In this document: positions 22,901 through 37,402 of the stretch, one piece after another
Numbering within the stretch: the stretch's first letter is position 1
Layout: every line of letters begins with the position of its first letter
DNA from: Takifugu bimaculatus
Taxonomy: Eukaryota > Chordata > Actinopteri > Tetraodontiformes > Tetraodontidae
Length of the DNA: 64,000 bases
Direction: 5' to 3'
Assembly (NCBI GenBank): GCA_004026145.2
Contig: CP034980.1
Location: 8,236,667-8,300,666, forward strand
Program-made: the position numbers and the translations under genes
Notes under the pieces: generated by a model
Told to the model about the DNA's origin: nothing
The model's input: only the letters and a program-made list of their open reading frames with translations
The model's database searches: none

Positions 22901-25900
22901 TGATCAGTAAAAACAGAATCTGCATTTGCATTTTATTTGCATTTTTTGGGAAAAATATTATCAGTTATTTTATTTTTATTTATTATTACAAACCAAAACA
23001 AATGATTTCATTTTTTACAGTTACATAATGGCATTGTTGCTAATTTAAGATATAACATAAGTGACTCATTAGTATGTCTGTATAGTGTCATTTATGTCTA
23101 AGAGGGGATTTACAGTCGGTCGTGTTGAAGCCAAGTGGAAGAGCTGTGATCACCTGAGGATGAGGATGCTGAGGCATGTACAGGAGGCCGCCTGCTCGTC
23201 TCGGTGGCCATCCAGCCATCCTTCCGTCCAGCTCTCCTGAGTCACTTTTCATAATTATTGAATTACATTCCTGGCAACCCATTAAGCAGGACATTCTCTT
23301 CTTAACCACCTGCTCTTCCCCCTCCTCCACCCCATTTTACGCCATCAATCTTTCAGCGTTACCGGAGCCCCTAAAAGCTTTCTGACTGCTCTATAATGGG
23401 GGACAGAGCGGGGTCAGGGGTGCTACAGGACTGTGTGCTCAGGAGCACTGATGCCTCAGCATTCGAGCGAGGAATGGCAAAGGGACGGGCGCTGGTGTTA
23501 GGGGGCAGTAGGGGTCATTCAGAGCGGCTGTGCTGTAATAGGTCACTGACTGGACATTTGGTCGGGAACAGGAGGGCAAAAACACGCTCTGGTAACGGGT
23601 GAGTGTTCAGGTGTTAACCCCCGAGGGGCCGTGATATTACACAGCTGTCATTCAAACTTTAATGAAGGACGCAAGTGTGCCGATTTCTGCGCTTGGACCT
23701 AAACGTCCTAAATTGGGAAACATCAGCTTGTTTCATTAACCTATTCGCTCTATAACAAAGCAGAAATTGACTTTTTAAAGCAAAGTCAGTTTTACATTCC
23801 GTATTGACGTGGCACCATGTGGCTAACTGTGTTAGCTGAGGAAAGAGCAGCAGCAGGTGATGCAGAGCGTCGACTGCTGCGAAATGGGGCAATTCACTGG
23901 AATCCAATGAATTTGTTATTTTGCAAAACGAAGGCTGAACAACAGCAAATCAGAAGCTCATCACACATCCATGTAGAACACACTAGATTAGAAGCAGCAT
24001 CTTTTATCATCTGCTTATCTGGGTTTGAATCACAGGGGAAGCAGTTCTGCTGCTGTTCCACAAAGCTCTATCTTGATCAGGGAACTGGCTCTTCAGCAGC
24101 CTTTTCTTAGACTGAACTTTCTTTGTCCCTTCACCTAGGATCAGTTTGCCTTGGGGGTCCCTGTCAGGGGCCAGCTCCCCCTGCCAACATTGCTCCTCGG
24201 CTGATAAAAGCACTCCCCCATAATCAGGTGGCAGTTCGCAGGGGAGCCATTTATTCATGTACTTTGTTAGCACGTTTGATGCTGCTTTGAAAAATGTTTG
24301 ACAATTGTTAAAAATTCAGCTATGAACAAGATAGAAGGCGGTAGGCCGAAGCATGTCAAGAGACAAAGATAAAACAAACTCAGTAAAACCAGACAGCACA
24401 TCTTGAGGTGCCAATATTCTGCTCCTTTATCCAAACGCTGAGGTGATAAGTTAATTCGCCAGCGCGACGCACAAACAGCAACACAAATGTTGTGACATTT
24501 GTGCTACTTCTTTTTTTATTTTATTTTTTGAGTAGAATGGCCTTTTCCTCCCGGTTGTCCAGATGATTCCACTGAAGTCAATGTTAAGTGAATAGTAAGG
24601 TTAGGTTTGTCTCTACCCCGCTGGCTTATTGTCTCCTCTGTCAATACCACTGCAGGGAAAATCCATAAAGCCTGCAAATGTTAACATCAACATGCATTTG
24701 TGAGTGCGCATGTGAGCCTTTTACTGGTTTTCCAAAACCCATTTGTTTATATGCAGGAATACTTTCTCTTGCATTGGAAGCAAATGTTTGCATTTTAAGA
24801 AAAGTGTAAGAAGTTGCAATGCTCAAACTTTGATTCTTGATCATAAAACGGCTTTGATTGCCAGATTTTACAGGCCTGTGACTGAAATAACAGGATAGAT
24901 TATGTAGTTTCAAACATTAAACAACAAGGCATCAAAGATAAGAATAATAATAATAAAAAATCCTCCTGATTTGATCGGAAGGGCTCAGCCCAGGGCCAGA
25001 CGACGGGAGTCGTGCCTTTAGAAATAAACAGAACCAACAACTTTACAGTCAGGAACACTTTAACCCAATTGGACCCTGATCCGCCAGCCAGCCCAAAGCC
25101 TCGTGCACTAACTGCAGGGATCACAGGAACGACTACAGATGCGCCTCTGCAACCTCTTCAGCTGTGGAAATTGAGCAGGTGTTCTCAGGTAATGTTTATA
25201 TGTGTGTCCTCTTGACTTCCTCACTTCTCTATCTCCTCTTGTGCACGGACTCACTGGAGCTAAGCAGCCAGCCAGCGTGCACTCTCTTGCCCACAGGCAT
25301 GATGACTGATATGACTCAACATGTTGAACCTGTGAAAAACACACCAGGAGCTGACATCAGGTAACACAGCCATAGAAAACCTGCATGGCTCAGTGACTCC
25401 TAACAAGACCAGATGGCCCATCGTCTGGTTGCGAGTTCCTGTTTTAACACAACCAAAAAGGAATTTCCAGCATATGTTCAGGATTCAAAGTTTACAGTGA
25501 GCAAGAGTATTCATCCAGAACCTGAAAGGTGTAGAATTGAGTTTTTCACAGGTCAATCCGAGTGTTTAGCTACACTGCGACTGCTGTTTGGATTTCTCTC
25601 CAATCTGCTGAATTTAATGTCCGGGAGCATGTTTTGGCAAATCCTTTCTTTAACTGTCCGCACGTTTAAGACAGATGAGTTGGGATAAAACAATTCAATT
25701 AGCTGAAAAAGGGAAAGGTCCCACAAAGCTGCAAATGTGTGCAGCCTCTTCGGTCATTACAAACGACTTAACTTGCACTTTGCGTAACTTTGCAAACTGA
25801 AACTGGGGCTTTGGGAGAGATTTGTGGTTAAGAACGAATGGGTTTAGGTCCTCATAATGATAGCATAACAAATGTGTGCATCTACCAGTAAACAGTAAGA

Positions 25901-26035
25901 GTGCAGATGGAGAGCTCATGCCTCACCTCACAGCACGATGCTCATTACCTAATGCTCAGATCCCAACACGTATTATTCATCTTTGACAGCTCGGCCACTT
26001 TGCATAAAACAAATACTCTCTCTCCTTCCCTCCCT
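19925..26035. other. Non-coding desert
   Basis: No gene is supported. The 22550-23060 stretch is very AT-rich with a poly-T run near 22751-22765. A second TAATTGAATTG site occurs on the minus strand at 25691-25701, and CAATTGAATTG at 20914-20924. Open frames of 60-97 codons in this interval show no recognisable domain. Confidence 0.5.
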
Positions 26036-26039
26036 TCCT

Positions 26040-26042
<3 letters not shown>

Positions 26043-26086
<44 letters not shown>
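26043..26086. repeat. (TC)n(AC)n compound microsatellite
   Basis: An uninterrupted TC run passes directly into an AC run. Confidence 0.95.
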
Positions 26087-26395
26087 GTACCTTGCACATA
26101 ACACATATGAAAAGACCGCCATTAATGCAAACATGCTGCATAAATTCACAGTACTGTATTGGCGCACATCCTGCATACAAAAGTGACCTTGTGTGGTATG
26201 TAAACACACAACCACACACACACTGTGAGCATATGAGTAATGAACAACCTCAATAACACCTCTAAGTTTTCCTCTTCTTCTCTCTGCTGGCTGTTTAAAT
26301 TCACATCCCCCTTTAACGTTGCTCTAATGCGATTACTGCTGGGCTAATGGCTCTCCTTCTGCTCCTCCCAGACTCTCTGCCCAGACGTTGGAAAA

Positions 26396-26420
26396 CACAC
26401 ACACACACACACACACACGC
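26396..26420. repeat. (AC)n microsatellite
   Basis: A plain AC run. A T tract (about 26549-26564) and a C tract (about 26634-26646) follow nearby. Confidence 0.95.
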
Positions 26421-26734
26421 AGACACACACCAACACAGAGAGAGCACTGATGCATAAAAGCTACATCTGCGAAGTATAGCCGAGGGGTAAAAGCTAAAAG
26501 AAATAGTGAAAAGTTGGTATGTTGTGTTTATGTGCACGTTGGTGAGGTTTTTTTTTTTTTTTTTAGGGAGAGGTATGGGAAAAGCTCAACTTCAAAACCC
26601 TCTCCACAGCCATTCCTTTCTCTCCCCTGCACCACCCCCCCCCCCCTCCCCTTGAGTAAATCTATAGGGAGGGAAGGCAGAGACAGGTGCATTTCTCCAC
26701 AAATTGAGTTAGCCAAGACATGCCACATCCAATT

Positions 26735-27010
26735 GGGCTAAATTGATGTGAGAGTTTGTGATGTCTGCTGTGGGTATTACAGCAAAGGTCAGTGTGCCGA
26801 GACAATGACATCAATCTGGTCCACGTGGCCAAGCGCTCAGGCCCCCTGATTCAGATGCAAACCTGTAAACACTGCCTAGAAAGGAGAGGGCGGACAATTG
26901 CTGGTAACAAACTGGTGGACATTTTGTGATTGCTTCTGAATAGAAGCTAAAAAAGACCTCAACACAATTTTATTGTCGCCTCTGGCGCTGTTACAGGTGC
27001 CCGGCACCAC
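26735..27010. promoter_or_regulatory. Candidate conserved non-coding element
   Basis: A GC-balanced block with CAATTGGGCTAAATTGATG and TGACATCAATC (26806-26816). The latter is a PREP/MEIS-type TGACA fused to a PBX-type ATCAAT. The same TGACATCAAT word recurs at 29709-29718. Function is inferred. Confidence 0.3.
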
Positions 27011-29575
27011 TAAGTTCTATAGCTATCCTAGACAGACAGGGGTGTCTGGTGTTGACTTTGTACTTTTGTACTCACAAATTGGCAAAACACCCAACAAGAA
27101 CACTCGTATCTCTCTGATGCTGATCTCTGTTGCTTTTATTTTTCTAAAATGAATAAATACTAAGTTGAGGAATCTGGAAACAGTATTGTGAACAGGAATT
27201 CGAGATGCAGCGATTTGATGATTGTAATTTATGAAATATTACATTTTAGCTAAAACTGAATTCTATATTTGTCAGTTTAGGTTGTAAATTATTATGTGCT
27301 CATACAGATGGTAAACACACTAATATTGTCTAATGGTGACTTTGTGCACCCATCTTTAAACAGCAAAATATGTGAAACTAAAACCTTTAGCAATGCATAT
27401 TCAGATTAAACTATCCAAATATATTAAAAAGGTACCGTATTGTTGAGGTGATGAGGACATGGAGTCATTCAATAACAGTTCCAAATCTTTGGATTATTTA
27501 TACTCTATGTTTAAGACACATGGAAATGGGTGCTATACTTGCATTATCAAATTAACATCTTTGCTAACATCGTTAAATTAACCTCAAATGTAGGTTTGAT
27601 CCATTAATATCTTCCATGGTAGAAGCCACATGGCTAAATTGCTAATGATCCGTTATAATGGTATTACAGCTGTGTAATGACGTTTGTAAAACTTCAATTA
27701 ATACAGCCAATAAAAGATTCACTTGCTTATTCAACTTTTATTGACTCAGTGATGTTATTTATATAGAGAGATACAATAAACACATAACGCCAATCAATTT
27801 CATATCTAGCATATGAGTGGTGTAGTGGGTTTGGGCTACTTTGCCTGTGCTCTTAGGAAATCCAATAGAAACTTCATCATGCTGTCACCTCTGTCAGGTC
27901 CTGCAAAGCCAGATTCCAGGGGTGGCTTTCATCCCACCTCTATTCTGAGAGCCATTTTCTTTGATCACATTAGCTTTATTGCTCCTCTTACGGCTCCTCT
28001 GTCTTCTCACTGCTACTCCATATCAGCCCTGGGCTATTGGTTTTCTTTCTGCAGTGTCAATCTGGACCTGGACCAAGCCAATCTAGGCCAGCTTACACTG
28101 ACGATAATTCATATAAAAGCGATATGAACAGCTAAGTTCAGCTCCTGACTTTCCAAGCTCACTCTATCAATGGAAAGTTACACGTGACAGAGTGAAGTAA
28201 ATACACAACAGTGAGAATCTATGGATCACAAAAGTTACTCATATACCAAAGTAAAATACAAAGATTAATTTATAGCCAAGTGTCTTCCAGATAAGTTTGT
28301 GTTGCCACTGTAGCTTCATTCAAACCATTAACGGGACTTAAAAGAGCCACCGTCTTGTCCGGCATCTTTAATTTCTTCTATTTGCTTATAAGAACTGAAA
28401 ATTACTCATGTAATAGAAAGCTTGTTGATATCTGAGTTGTTTATGGACATTTACTTTCTTTGACAAGGTTTCCTTGAACCCCTGGGAACCCTGCAGGTTT
28501 AATCTATCTGTAGTCAGTAGAATCCCAGACCAGAGATTTGTCTGAGAAGCAATTTACTGTCATTTGCCAGAGAGCACTGGCCTGATGCATAAGCATTGTC
28601 ACTAATATGCCAATTCATCATCAGGCAGCTGGGGGATTCTGGATGTGTTCTGATCAAATTTGCACCAAGCGATGATGAGGGGCATGTTGGTTTTGATGCA
28701 GAAAAGTGCAGATCCAGCTATTTGTCACATCAAGCTTCAACAGGGGAGGCAGAGGAGAAAAGACACAGGAAAGAGCAGAAACAAAGAAGATGGAACAAAA
28801 GCTCAGCCAAGGTCTCCAGCAAAACTCTGTCACATAATTTAGAATCACGAAGCACATTAAAATGAGGAGAGTAAAATTACAGCTATTCGGATCTTAACCG
28901 TTCATTTTATTCGATACATATTAACTATGTTTTCACCTACTGCTGATGGACAAATATCTGCAAGATTAATGCTAAAGTCATGGGTTGAATAAGACATGCA
29001 ACCCAAAACAGGAATTCAACTCAAATTACAGCTGAGAGTTAAAAATCCTTATGCATCTGTCTGCTTGTAGCATCCTTAAAGTTGTGCTTGTTAACTAACA
29101 GAGAACCACTAATTAAAACAATCCTAATAATATCAATAATTGCCATGCTTCTCTCACCTGGACAGGTCAATGAGATGCACAACCACCTCACACGGTAATG
29201 GATGTGCCGAGGAAGCAAACTGAGTTTGAACCTTCTTTATTAGCGTGGCCCAGCCCCTTTCTACTAGAATAATGAATTGCAGATTAATTTGCTCTTTTAA
29301 ACTCTAAACCTATAGTGAGGAGATGGAAGGGCTAAATACCGCCTGCATGAGAGTTGTTTTGGCCACAACAAATATATTATTCATGTATTTCACAATTTAT
29401 TTGGCAACAGTGTTAAAAACATTATTATACCAATTTTGCGTATCAGCCAGCTCACCAATCACATGTATTGATTTCTGTTGGAACATCATCTCCACGTCTT
29501 CCAGCTCTGTAGCGCTGCATCATTCGTCAGATAGCAGCGAGCTGCCTTCTGGGAACAGGAAGTGAATCAGAGCCA
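27011..29575. other. Non-coding AT-rich DNA
   Basis: No exon, RNA gene or long repeat is recognised. A 104-codon frame at 27813-28127 has no identifiable domain. Confidence 0.5.
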
Positions 29576-29579
29576 ACAG

Positions 29580-29720
29580 TGGACAGACTGACTCTGATGG
29601 CTCCCATCTGGCTGTTCTTTAAGGATTCCATCCAATCAGATTAGGCTTGATTGATCAACAGGCGCCTCCATTGGTCAGCATGCAGCCATGGCAGTATAAA
29701 TCACGCTCTGACATCAATAT
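29580..29720. promoter_or_regulatory. Candidate HOX/PBX/PREP-responsive element
   Basis: Within 140 bases lie a CCAAT box, ATCAGATTAGG, the palindrome TGATTGATCA (29648-29657) and TGACATCAAT (29709-29718). This combination of PBX-HOX and PREP/MEIS cores is about 6 kb upstream of phox2b. A hindbrain Phox2b enhancer with such sites is known in mouse; equivalence is not shown. The overlapping 134-codon frame (29651-30055) looks like chance. Confidence 0.33.
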
Positions 29721-30685
29721 GGATGACTTTCCTGAGGAAGAGCAGTAGTGACGGAGTGGACATGAAATTTAAAGGAGTTGACTTGCTCATGGTCCATAAT
29801 CTGAGGTTTCTGTTTGGGAGGATGGAGATGATGATGTTAGGATCTCAATTGTCAAAGATGAATGAAGTTCAACACAAAAAACCTGATAAACAGAGGCACC
29901 AGATCTTTGTGGGAGTTGTGAAAAGGCTCCCAGAAAATCTGACAGTGCTCTCGTGTAGGTCGATCAACCTGGAATCATTGGCTCATGATGTCATCAATGT
30001 GACATTCGGCAGTAAATATATGTATAGAGAATTCTTTAATGTTGGCAATCATTGACATTGACCATAACATTTGGTGACAGTGTACATACACACTGTATTA
30101 AATAACCCAAATTAAAATCTAAACAGTGGTAGAATAATAAAACCATACTCACTCGCGCACATTTGTATGCCTCAGATTATCAACCTGCAGAGAAAGGACG
30201 TAGTATTCATGTGTGATAACTGCAATCAATTATAATTTGGAAGAAAAAAATGTTGTTTTAGAGCTTTAAACACCACCACAATTTTGTACTTGTGGGGTGG
30301 GGGGTGGGGGGATTGTAAGATTCCAAGCTTTTGTTCCTTCAGCGTTATAAGATTTAATGTCCTAACATGGAGAAGAGCATGTTGTGAAGAGCATGTTGTG
30401 CTCTGGGAGTGTCTCCTTGAGATGTATATGGAAATTATGATTCATATTAGCTTGCCTGATGGTTTATGCAGATGGTGGCTGTGGGGCTAAACTCACAAGT
30501 GTACCACGTGTTTAGCTACAAAAGCATCAAAAGAATATGAGATGAGATGCAGGAGCGAGACAAATTAGCAGCTTTAGGAATTGATAGCAGGTGTTTACAC
30601 GTGGCTACTTTTGCATATTCTAATGCCGGAGCAGCGGGGGTGTAATAAACATTACAATGTATAATGATCAATAAAATTCACAATG
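29721..30685. other. Non-coding DNA
   Basis: Nothing is recognised except a 14-base tandem duplication (GAAGAGCATGTTGT twice) around 30372-30401 and a G-rich run at 30293-30312. Confidence 0.5.
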
Positions 30686-30689
30686 AACT

Positions 30690-31260
30690 TGACGTTTTAT
30701 GATGGATTGGGAGGCACGGCCTACTGTAATTGCTACCCGCGCCTCCCTCCCTCTCAATCCGACGCCTCTGCTCTCTCTGGTCAGTGGCCCCCCTCCTTTT
30801 TGTTTTGACATTAAAAAGTGCTCCATCATTCTCGATGCGCCGCCTTGTCGCCTGCCGCTCAGATGACCATTAATCGCTTAATTCCAGTAAACCTTCGTCC
30901 GCACAATAGGCCGCTGTCCGCCGCTTAATGCATGTGTGATTAAGCTTTAAGGAAGGCCACACGGCATTATTAGCCAGCAGGTCCTTGTATAGAGGGCCAA
31001 ATGCCTTCAGGGGGCCCGAGGGTGGTGTGGGGTAGAGAAGAGGGAATGGTGTGGGTGGGGGGGAGTTAATGACACTGACCCTCACTTCCCCAACAGCTAT
31101 TCAATTCAACAATAATAACGGGTCACGCAGCTGATTTATGAGGCTGGGGCTAATAATTGTCAACTGCTAATGCGGGGGTCGAGGCGATGCCAGTAGACCA
31201 TGCTAAATAAAATATGGGTTGACCCCATCGGGGTGAAAAGAAGGAGACCCTGGAAAAGAA
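30690..31260. promoter_or_regulatory. Candidate conserved non-coding elements near phox2b
   Basis: GC-balanced sequence carries repeated homeodomain cores: CCATTAATCGCTTAATTCC at about 30867, GTGATTAAGC at about 30936, GGCTAATAATTGTC at about 31148. The block is about 4.5-5 kb upstream of phox2b and lacks a convincing open frame. Confidence 0.35.
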
Positions 31261-31424
31261 AAAAAGGGGAAAAATGACAGATGATGTTTCAGATCAACAA
31301 AGCATGATGCAGCTTAATTTGGCACCCGTGGATTTAAATGCTCAGAGAAAACCTGCAGCGGCAGCAACAGCTAAGCCAGAACTGGGGCCTGCACGCATGC
31401 ACGGCGCTCCTCCATCCATCCTCC

Positions 31425-31840
31425 CGCACGGCTGCAATAAATTAATAACAACCAAACAATGTGTCGTGGAGAGGCCGATTCAATTACGAAGTTTATTTAC
31501 AGGGGGAATCTCATGAAGGCCATTGACCAACGTTAAACAGTGCGCGGATGAAACGATGACAAGAGCTCCGATAAGAATTTAATTCCATCTCATTTCGGAC
31601 GATTTTATGAATCAGATTCTTGAACACTGGCAAGTGATTTAATGATCACATCTTTGCGAAATCTTATTTCAGAAGCGGTCGATGGCATTTCTCTGCGTTA
31701 ATGTCGACTTAGAGGTTGGAGTAATTTAGTAATTGATTCCTTGCCTGGCTTTCGCCCGTGCCAAGGCCGCGTTTGAGGGTAATATGTTTCCTAATCTTAT
31801 CCCCCGGAATAAGATTTTTATGTTAATCCACTGGCTGGGT
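31425..31840. promoter_or_regulatory. Candidate conserved non-coding element near phox2b
   Basis: A dense run of ATTA-type cores (ATAAATTAATAAC, TTCAATTACG, AAGTGATTTAATGATC, TTTAGTAATTGATTCC) in non-repetitive sequence. Overlapping open frames on both strands lack domains. Enhancer role inferred. Confidence 0.35.
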
Positions 31841-32899
31841 CTCTTGGTCACTTGGGAAGCGCAGAGAAAGGCTGAGACAGGCCGGAGAGGGCAGGGGAGA
31901 CGAGCCGGGACTGGCTGCTGTACATCTGGATCACAAAGAAAGGGGTTAATGGGATAGAAGAGTGACATGTGACAGTGAGAAGTGTTCAGAACACGGTATT
32001 CAAACATTCCCCATTTACCCATGGGTATCAGACCTTCCTCGGGACAAACAGGTTTGTCTCTTTCACCAAAACAACTCAGATATAAATGAAATACTAAAGA
32101 GTCAGAAACGCCATCAGTATTAACTGCAGACAAATCTGCACTGGAGTCTTGGACCGTACAGACTTTTTTATGTGTGTGCTACATTTCTTTTTCTTTTTAT
32201 TTCAAACACACAGAGAGAAAAGAACATATTTTAATTAGATTTAGTCTCTTCTCCAGATGTCACTTTCCATCTGTGCACTTGGACACGCCGTTCGCTTTTT
32301 ACGCAGAGACTGAGGCACCTGTAATTCAGAAGTTTCAAATTCACATCTCCCGATAGTACGATATCACACAGCCAAGCTTGAAAACCATTCTAATATACAA
32401 CAATCAAGCACTAAATATCAGTATATTTTGGTAAAACTGATTTATTTTTATTTTGGCACGGACGCAATCTGGCATTTTCATTTTGGATCAGGAAAAACGT
32501 TTCCTTCATCCATCCTGTCAAATTGAGACATCAGACTAAATCGCCACGAGAGCATCCCCAAAATGATTTTTTTTATCTTCCCCCTCGCCCCTCCCTCGTA
32601 CCACATGTTATTAATACCCGTTTTGATAAGTGTAGGATATCCTCGGGCGGAAGAGTGAGACATTGTATGCGAAATGTGACAGCGAGACCCTCCCAACGTG
32701 CGCGCGCTCTCTCTCTTTATCCTCCTCGGTGTCTTTGCCGTTTTCAGGGGAGTGGATCCATCCAATCCATCCAGAGACAATGGCATTTTGTTCCTCTTTT
32801 TGTCCCTCCTGTCGACCCGCATTCCTATATTGCTGAGCAACGATAGTGCGCACTAAATGGAGAGGAGTTCCTCCCATCTTGTGGCTATTGTCCGGCACT

Positions 32900-33420
32900 T
32901 GCCAGGGGATTTAGGGGTCTTGCACACATTGCATTTTCCTGATTTATTTAAGTGAAGGCATATGGTTGAAGCCCCTTATTTGCCACATAATTACGAATTA
33001 ACTACCAGTTACCTAGATTTAAAGGCTCATTATGTGACTGTTTGGCATAACCGGCAGCGACTGAGGGACCTTTAATTGTGCGCAATTTGCACCTGTTAAG
33101 ATTAAAAACAAAGTCTGGAAAACAGAACAGCGTGGGATTTAATGTTCAGATTGCTGTCTCCCCTTCTACCCAAATGAGCTCAAAAGATTAAAAGATGTTT
33201 GGCCCATAAACGGGAGGGCGCCCCAATAGCAGGTGGACTATGATGGAGGGACTATAGACCACAAGAATAAAGCGCGGCTTCAGTGAAAGAAACTGATGGC
33301 TAAAAGCTGTAATTGTATTTGGCTCGGCGAAATATCAGAAAAGACTGCTCGTTCCTTTGAACGTTATTAGATTAATTCCCAAAGATGGTTTCTTTTCTCG
33401 CCGCCAGACGCGTGGAGGGA
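32900..33420. promoter_or_regulatory. Candidate conserved non-coding element near phox2b
   Basis: Non-repetitive, well-balanced sequence with ATAATTACGAATTAAC (about 32989), CTTTAATTGTGCGC (about 33071), GCTGTAATTGTATTTGG (about 33306) and GTTATTAGATTAATTCCC (about 33363). It lies about 2.5 kb upstream of phox2b. Composition suggests constraint; only alignment would prove it. Confidence 0.35.
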
Positions 33421-33849
33421 GGATGGTGGACCATTTGGCTCTTTGGTTTCAATAATCAAATTAACCATTTGGTACAACTTTTTGGGTCCCCAGCTCGTGT
33501 GTGGAAAGGGGGGAAATAAAAAAGAAAAGATTTACATAATAGGAACGGGTTGTGTCCAGAGAGAATTGACTTTTTTGCGCTCGTTGATCTCTGAAAAGAC
33601 AATGTACACACGGGAGAAAAGGGAGAAACACACTGCAAAACGTCAGCAATTGTGGAAAAAAATAATTGATGGTTAATGTGGGTAAAAAGGGACTGCCTCA
33701 CGAAGCCTTAGATGTTGAATTTATTAAACCATTTAGCTTGTCCAAGTCACAATTTCTTTTTCATATTAAAAATAATCTCTGCATTACTTAACACAATTGT
33801 GTTATATCTTAAAATAAGCAAACAGACATTTAAAAAACTGTTTTAGCCG

Positions 33850-34460
33850 TGCCAAACTTAAATATATCTGCGGATCTGATTTCAACACGCAGATCTTCTG
33901 CACTTTTCAAGATTTAATTCTAAGGAAATTAAGACGAATATTGTGGTCAAATCTACACGAGAGGGGCTTATTGAAACGTACGGAGCATTAAAACACAATA
34001 TCTGTGGTCAAATATACAAGTGCAGTCATGGGGATAGAATTTTAAGCCGATATTCAGCTGCAGTCAGCGAGGATCATTATGGAAATATTATTTTTACGCG
34101 CAGGTCCGTCGCTGAAACAACCAACGATAAGCAAATTCTCCCATCTAACAAATTTGATTATCCCGATGGAATTCCTGTTGCGCCTTTTTGTGCTCAGATA
34201 ATTTGGACAGAGAACAAACCCGCAGCTTCCGACCGGGACTTGAACTCGGTCCAGTTGAAAATAAAGCAGAAACACAACGACCGTGTAAGCGCAAACAAAA
34301 CGCTTCACCTTATTACGCAAACCAAATTAACCACTCAGCCAATATTGCGAGCCTAAGAGGTCCGAAGACTGCCTCGCCAGTTCGTTACTTTCATTACAAA
34401 GATGTTATTTTCCAAATAAATGGAATAATGAAAGTAATAAAGACAATTACAAACTCATTT
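33850..34460. promoter_or_regulatory. Candidate regulatory block with an imperfect direct repeat
   Basis: The word TGTGGTCAAATCTACA (33942-33957) recurs with one change at 34003-34018, 61 bases apart. A 137-codon open frame here (33943-34356) has no known domain and is probably chance. A tRNA B-box-like word lies on the minus strand near 34229-34245, without a credible tRNA around it. Confidence 0.25.
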
Positions 34461-35280
34461 GAATCATAAAAACACACCCGGACGTGTAACAGAGATTAGC
34501 AACAAAAACACGCAAAAGAGCAATTATTAAAGTCATATTCGCTCTTTTCCTGTGCAAAATGACCCAAATTCCTGATTTTCATTCATTACTTTAATTTTAT
34601 CCACGACAACATGAGGGCCTCATAAACGACAAATATTCGATTTAACAGTGCAGGTTAAATAAATTCATCAAAATTAATGTGATTTAGACGCAAAATGAAA
34701 ATAAGCCGTGACAAAAATATATATATCTGGAGGCCTACATGACAAAATATGGACTCATTGTAAATGTGATTGGCAGCGGAAGGTTCGAGTGAGAAAAGGA
34801 GAAAAATTAGCCAGCAAGTTGACAGTTCCAGCGGTTTACTTTCAAGCAGCCTCCTGAAAAAAAGCAGATGAATTGTGGTTATATAACACAATAAACGCCT
34901 ATCTTTGTCAGTTTCCATCATTTATTTCTGTGGGTTTTTTTTTTTTAAAAAAAATGCATTTTAAAATATACGCGAGCACGAAAACACGTCCTCAAGTACC
35001 CGACAATAACAGACAGGTTTTACAGCGCAGGAGAGGGAAAAGAGTCGGAGCAGACGGCCAGAGAGAGGAGGCAGAGGGGAATACTATGTGAAATCCTGCC
35101 CAAGGTATACGGACGCTTAAAAGGCTTAAAAGCTTGGAGAAAATTGGATCAGGGAGAATCGTCACCCAACTTTCATTATTTCCAAGTGGTGTGATTGAAT
35201 TAAAGGGCAGGATGGTGGTTGGAGAGGAGTGGGGTGGATGGTAGATGGGTGGAGGTGGTGGTGGAGGGGTGCGTAATGGC

Positions 35281-35560
35281 GTGGTATTAAATTCTAATTA
35301 GAGATGCAGGGGATCAATGATAGGGAGGTTGGACAGCCCGGGCCCCCAGTGCCAGCCCAATAGACTGATGAGTTATTGTCATGTAAAAAAGCGCTAGCAA
35401 TAAGACCAAACGCTTTGCTATTGTCCAAGCGGAAAGAGCCAAGTTTATTATGAGGACTATATGCTCTAGAGACCTCAGGCTAGGCGGCTCTTAGGGGGCT
35501 TTTCATAAAACAGGGCTAGGTTCCTATAAAGGAGGCCAGTTTTGGAGCAGGCGCTGAGCA
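35281..35560 (+). promoter_or_regulatory. phox2b: phox2b core and proximal promoter
   Basis: A TATA-type box, TATAAA, lies at 35525-35530, placing the likely start of transcription near 35555 and giving a 5' UTR of about 210 bases. Upstream are CCAAT (about 35356), an inverted CCAAT-like ATTGTCC, and ATTAAATTCTAATTAG at about 35286-35301, a possible homeodomain autoregulatory site. A G-rich stretch lies at 35210-35275. Confidence 0.55.
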
Positions 35561-35764
35561 GTGAACATCTACCCATCGTCCAGCCTCCTTCCAACCGTTC
35601 AAACCAAACAGTTCATTTTTTCCCCCGTCCTCAGACCGCGCGTCCTCCTCATTTTTACTTTTAATATATAAATTTTTACCTTCCGACCCGATTTTTTTGG
35701 GGGATAGATTTCGGCTGTTTTTTCGTGGGAAGTGCAGCTTTCGAACTCCACCGAGCCTTCTCAA

Positions 35765-37402
<1,638 letters not shown>

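Noticed and set aside
29651..30055. 134-codon plus-strand open frame
   Set aside because: No family resemblance; it lies in an enhancer-like block and has no promoter or splice signals of its own.
34205..34260. tRNA B-box-like sequence (AGTTCAAGTCC, minus strand)
   Set aside because: No matching A-box or cloverleaf arms could be built upstream; T-stem has a mismatch.
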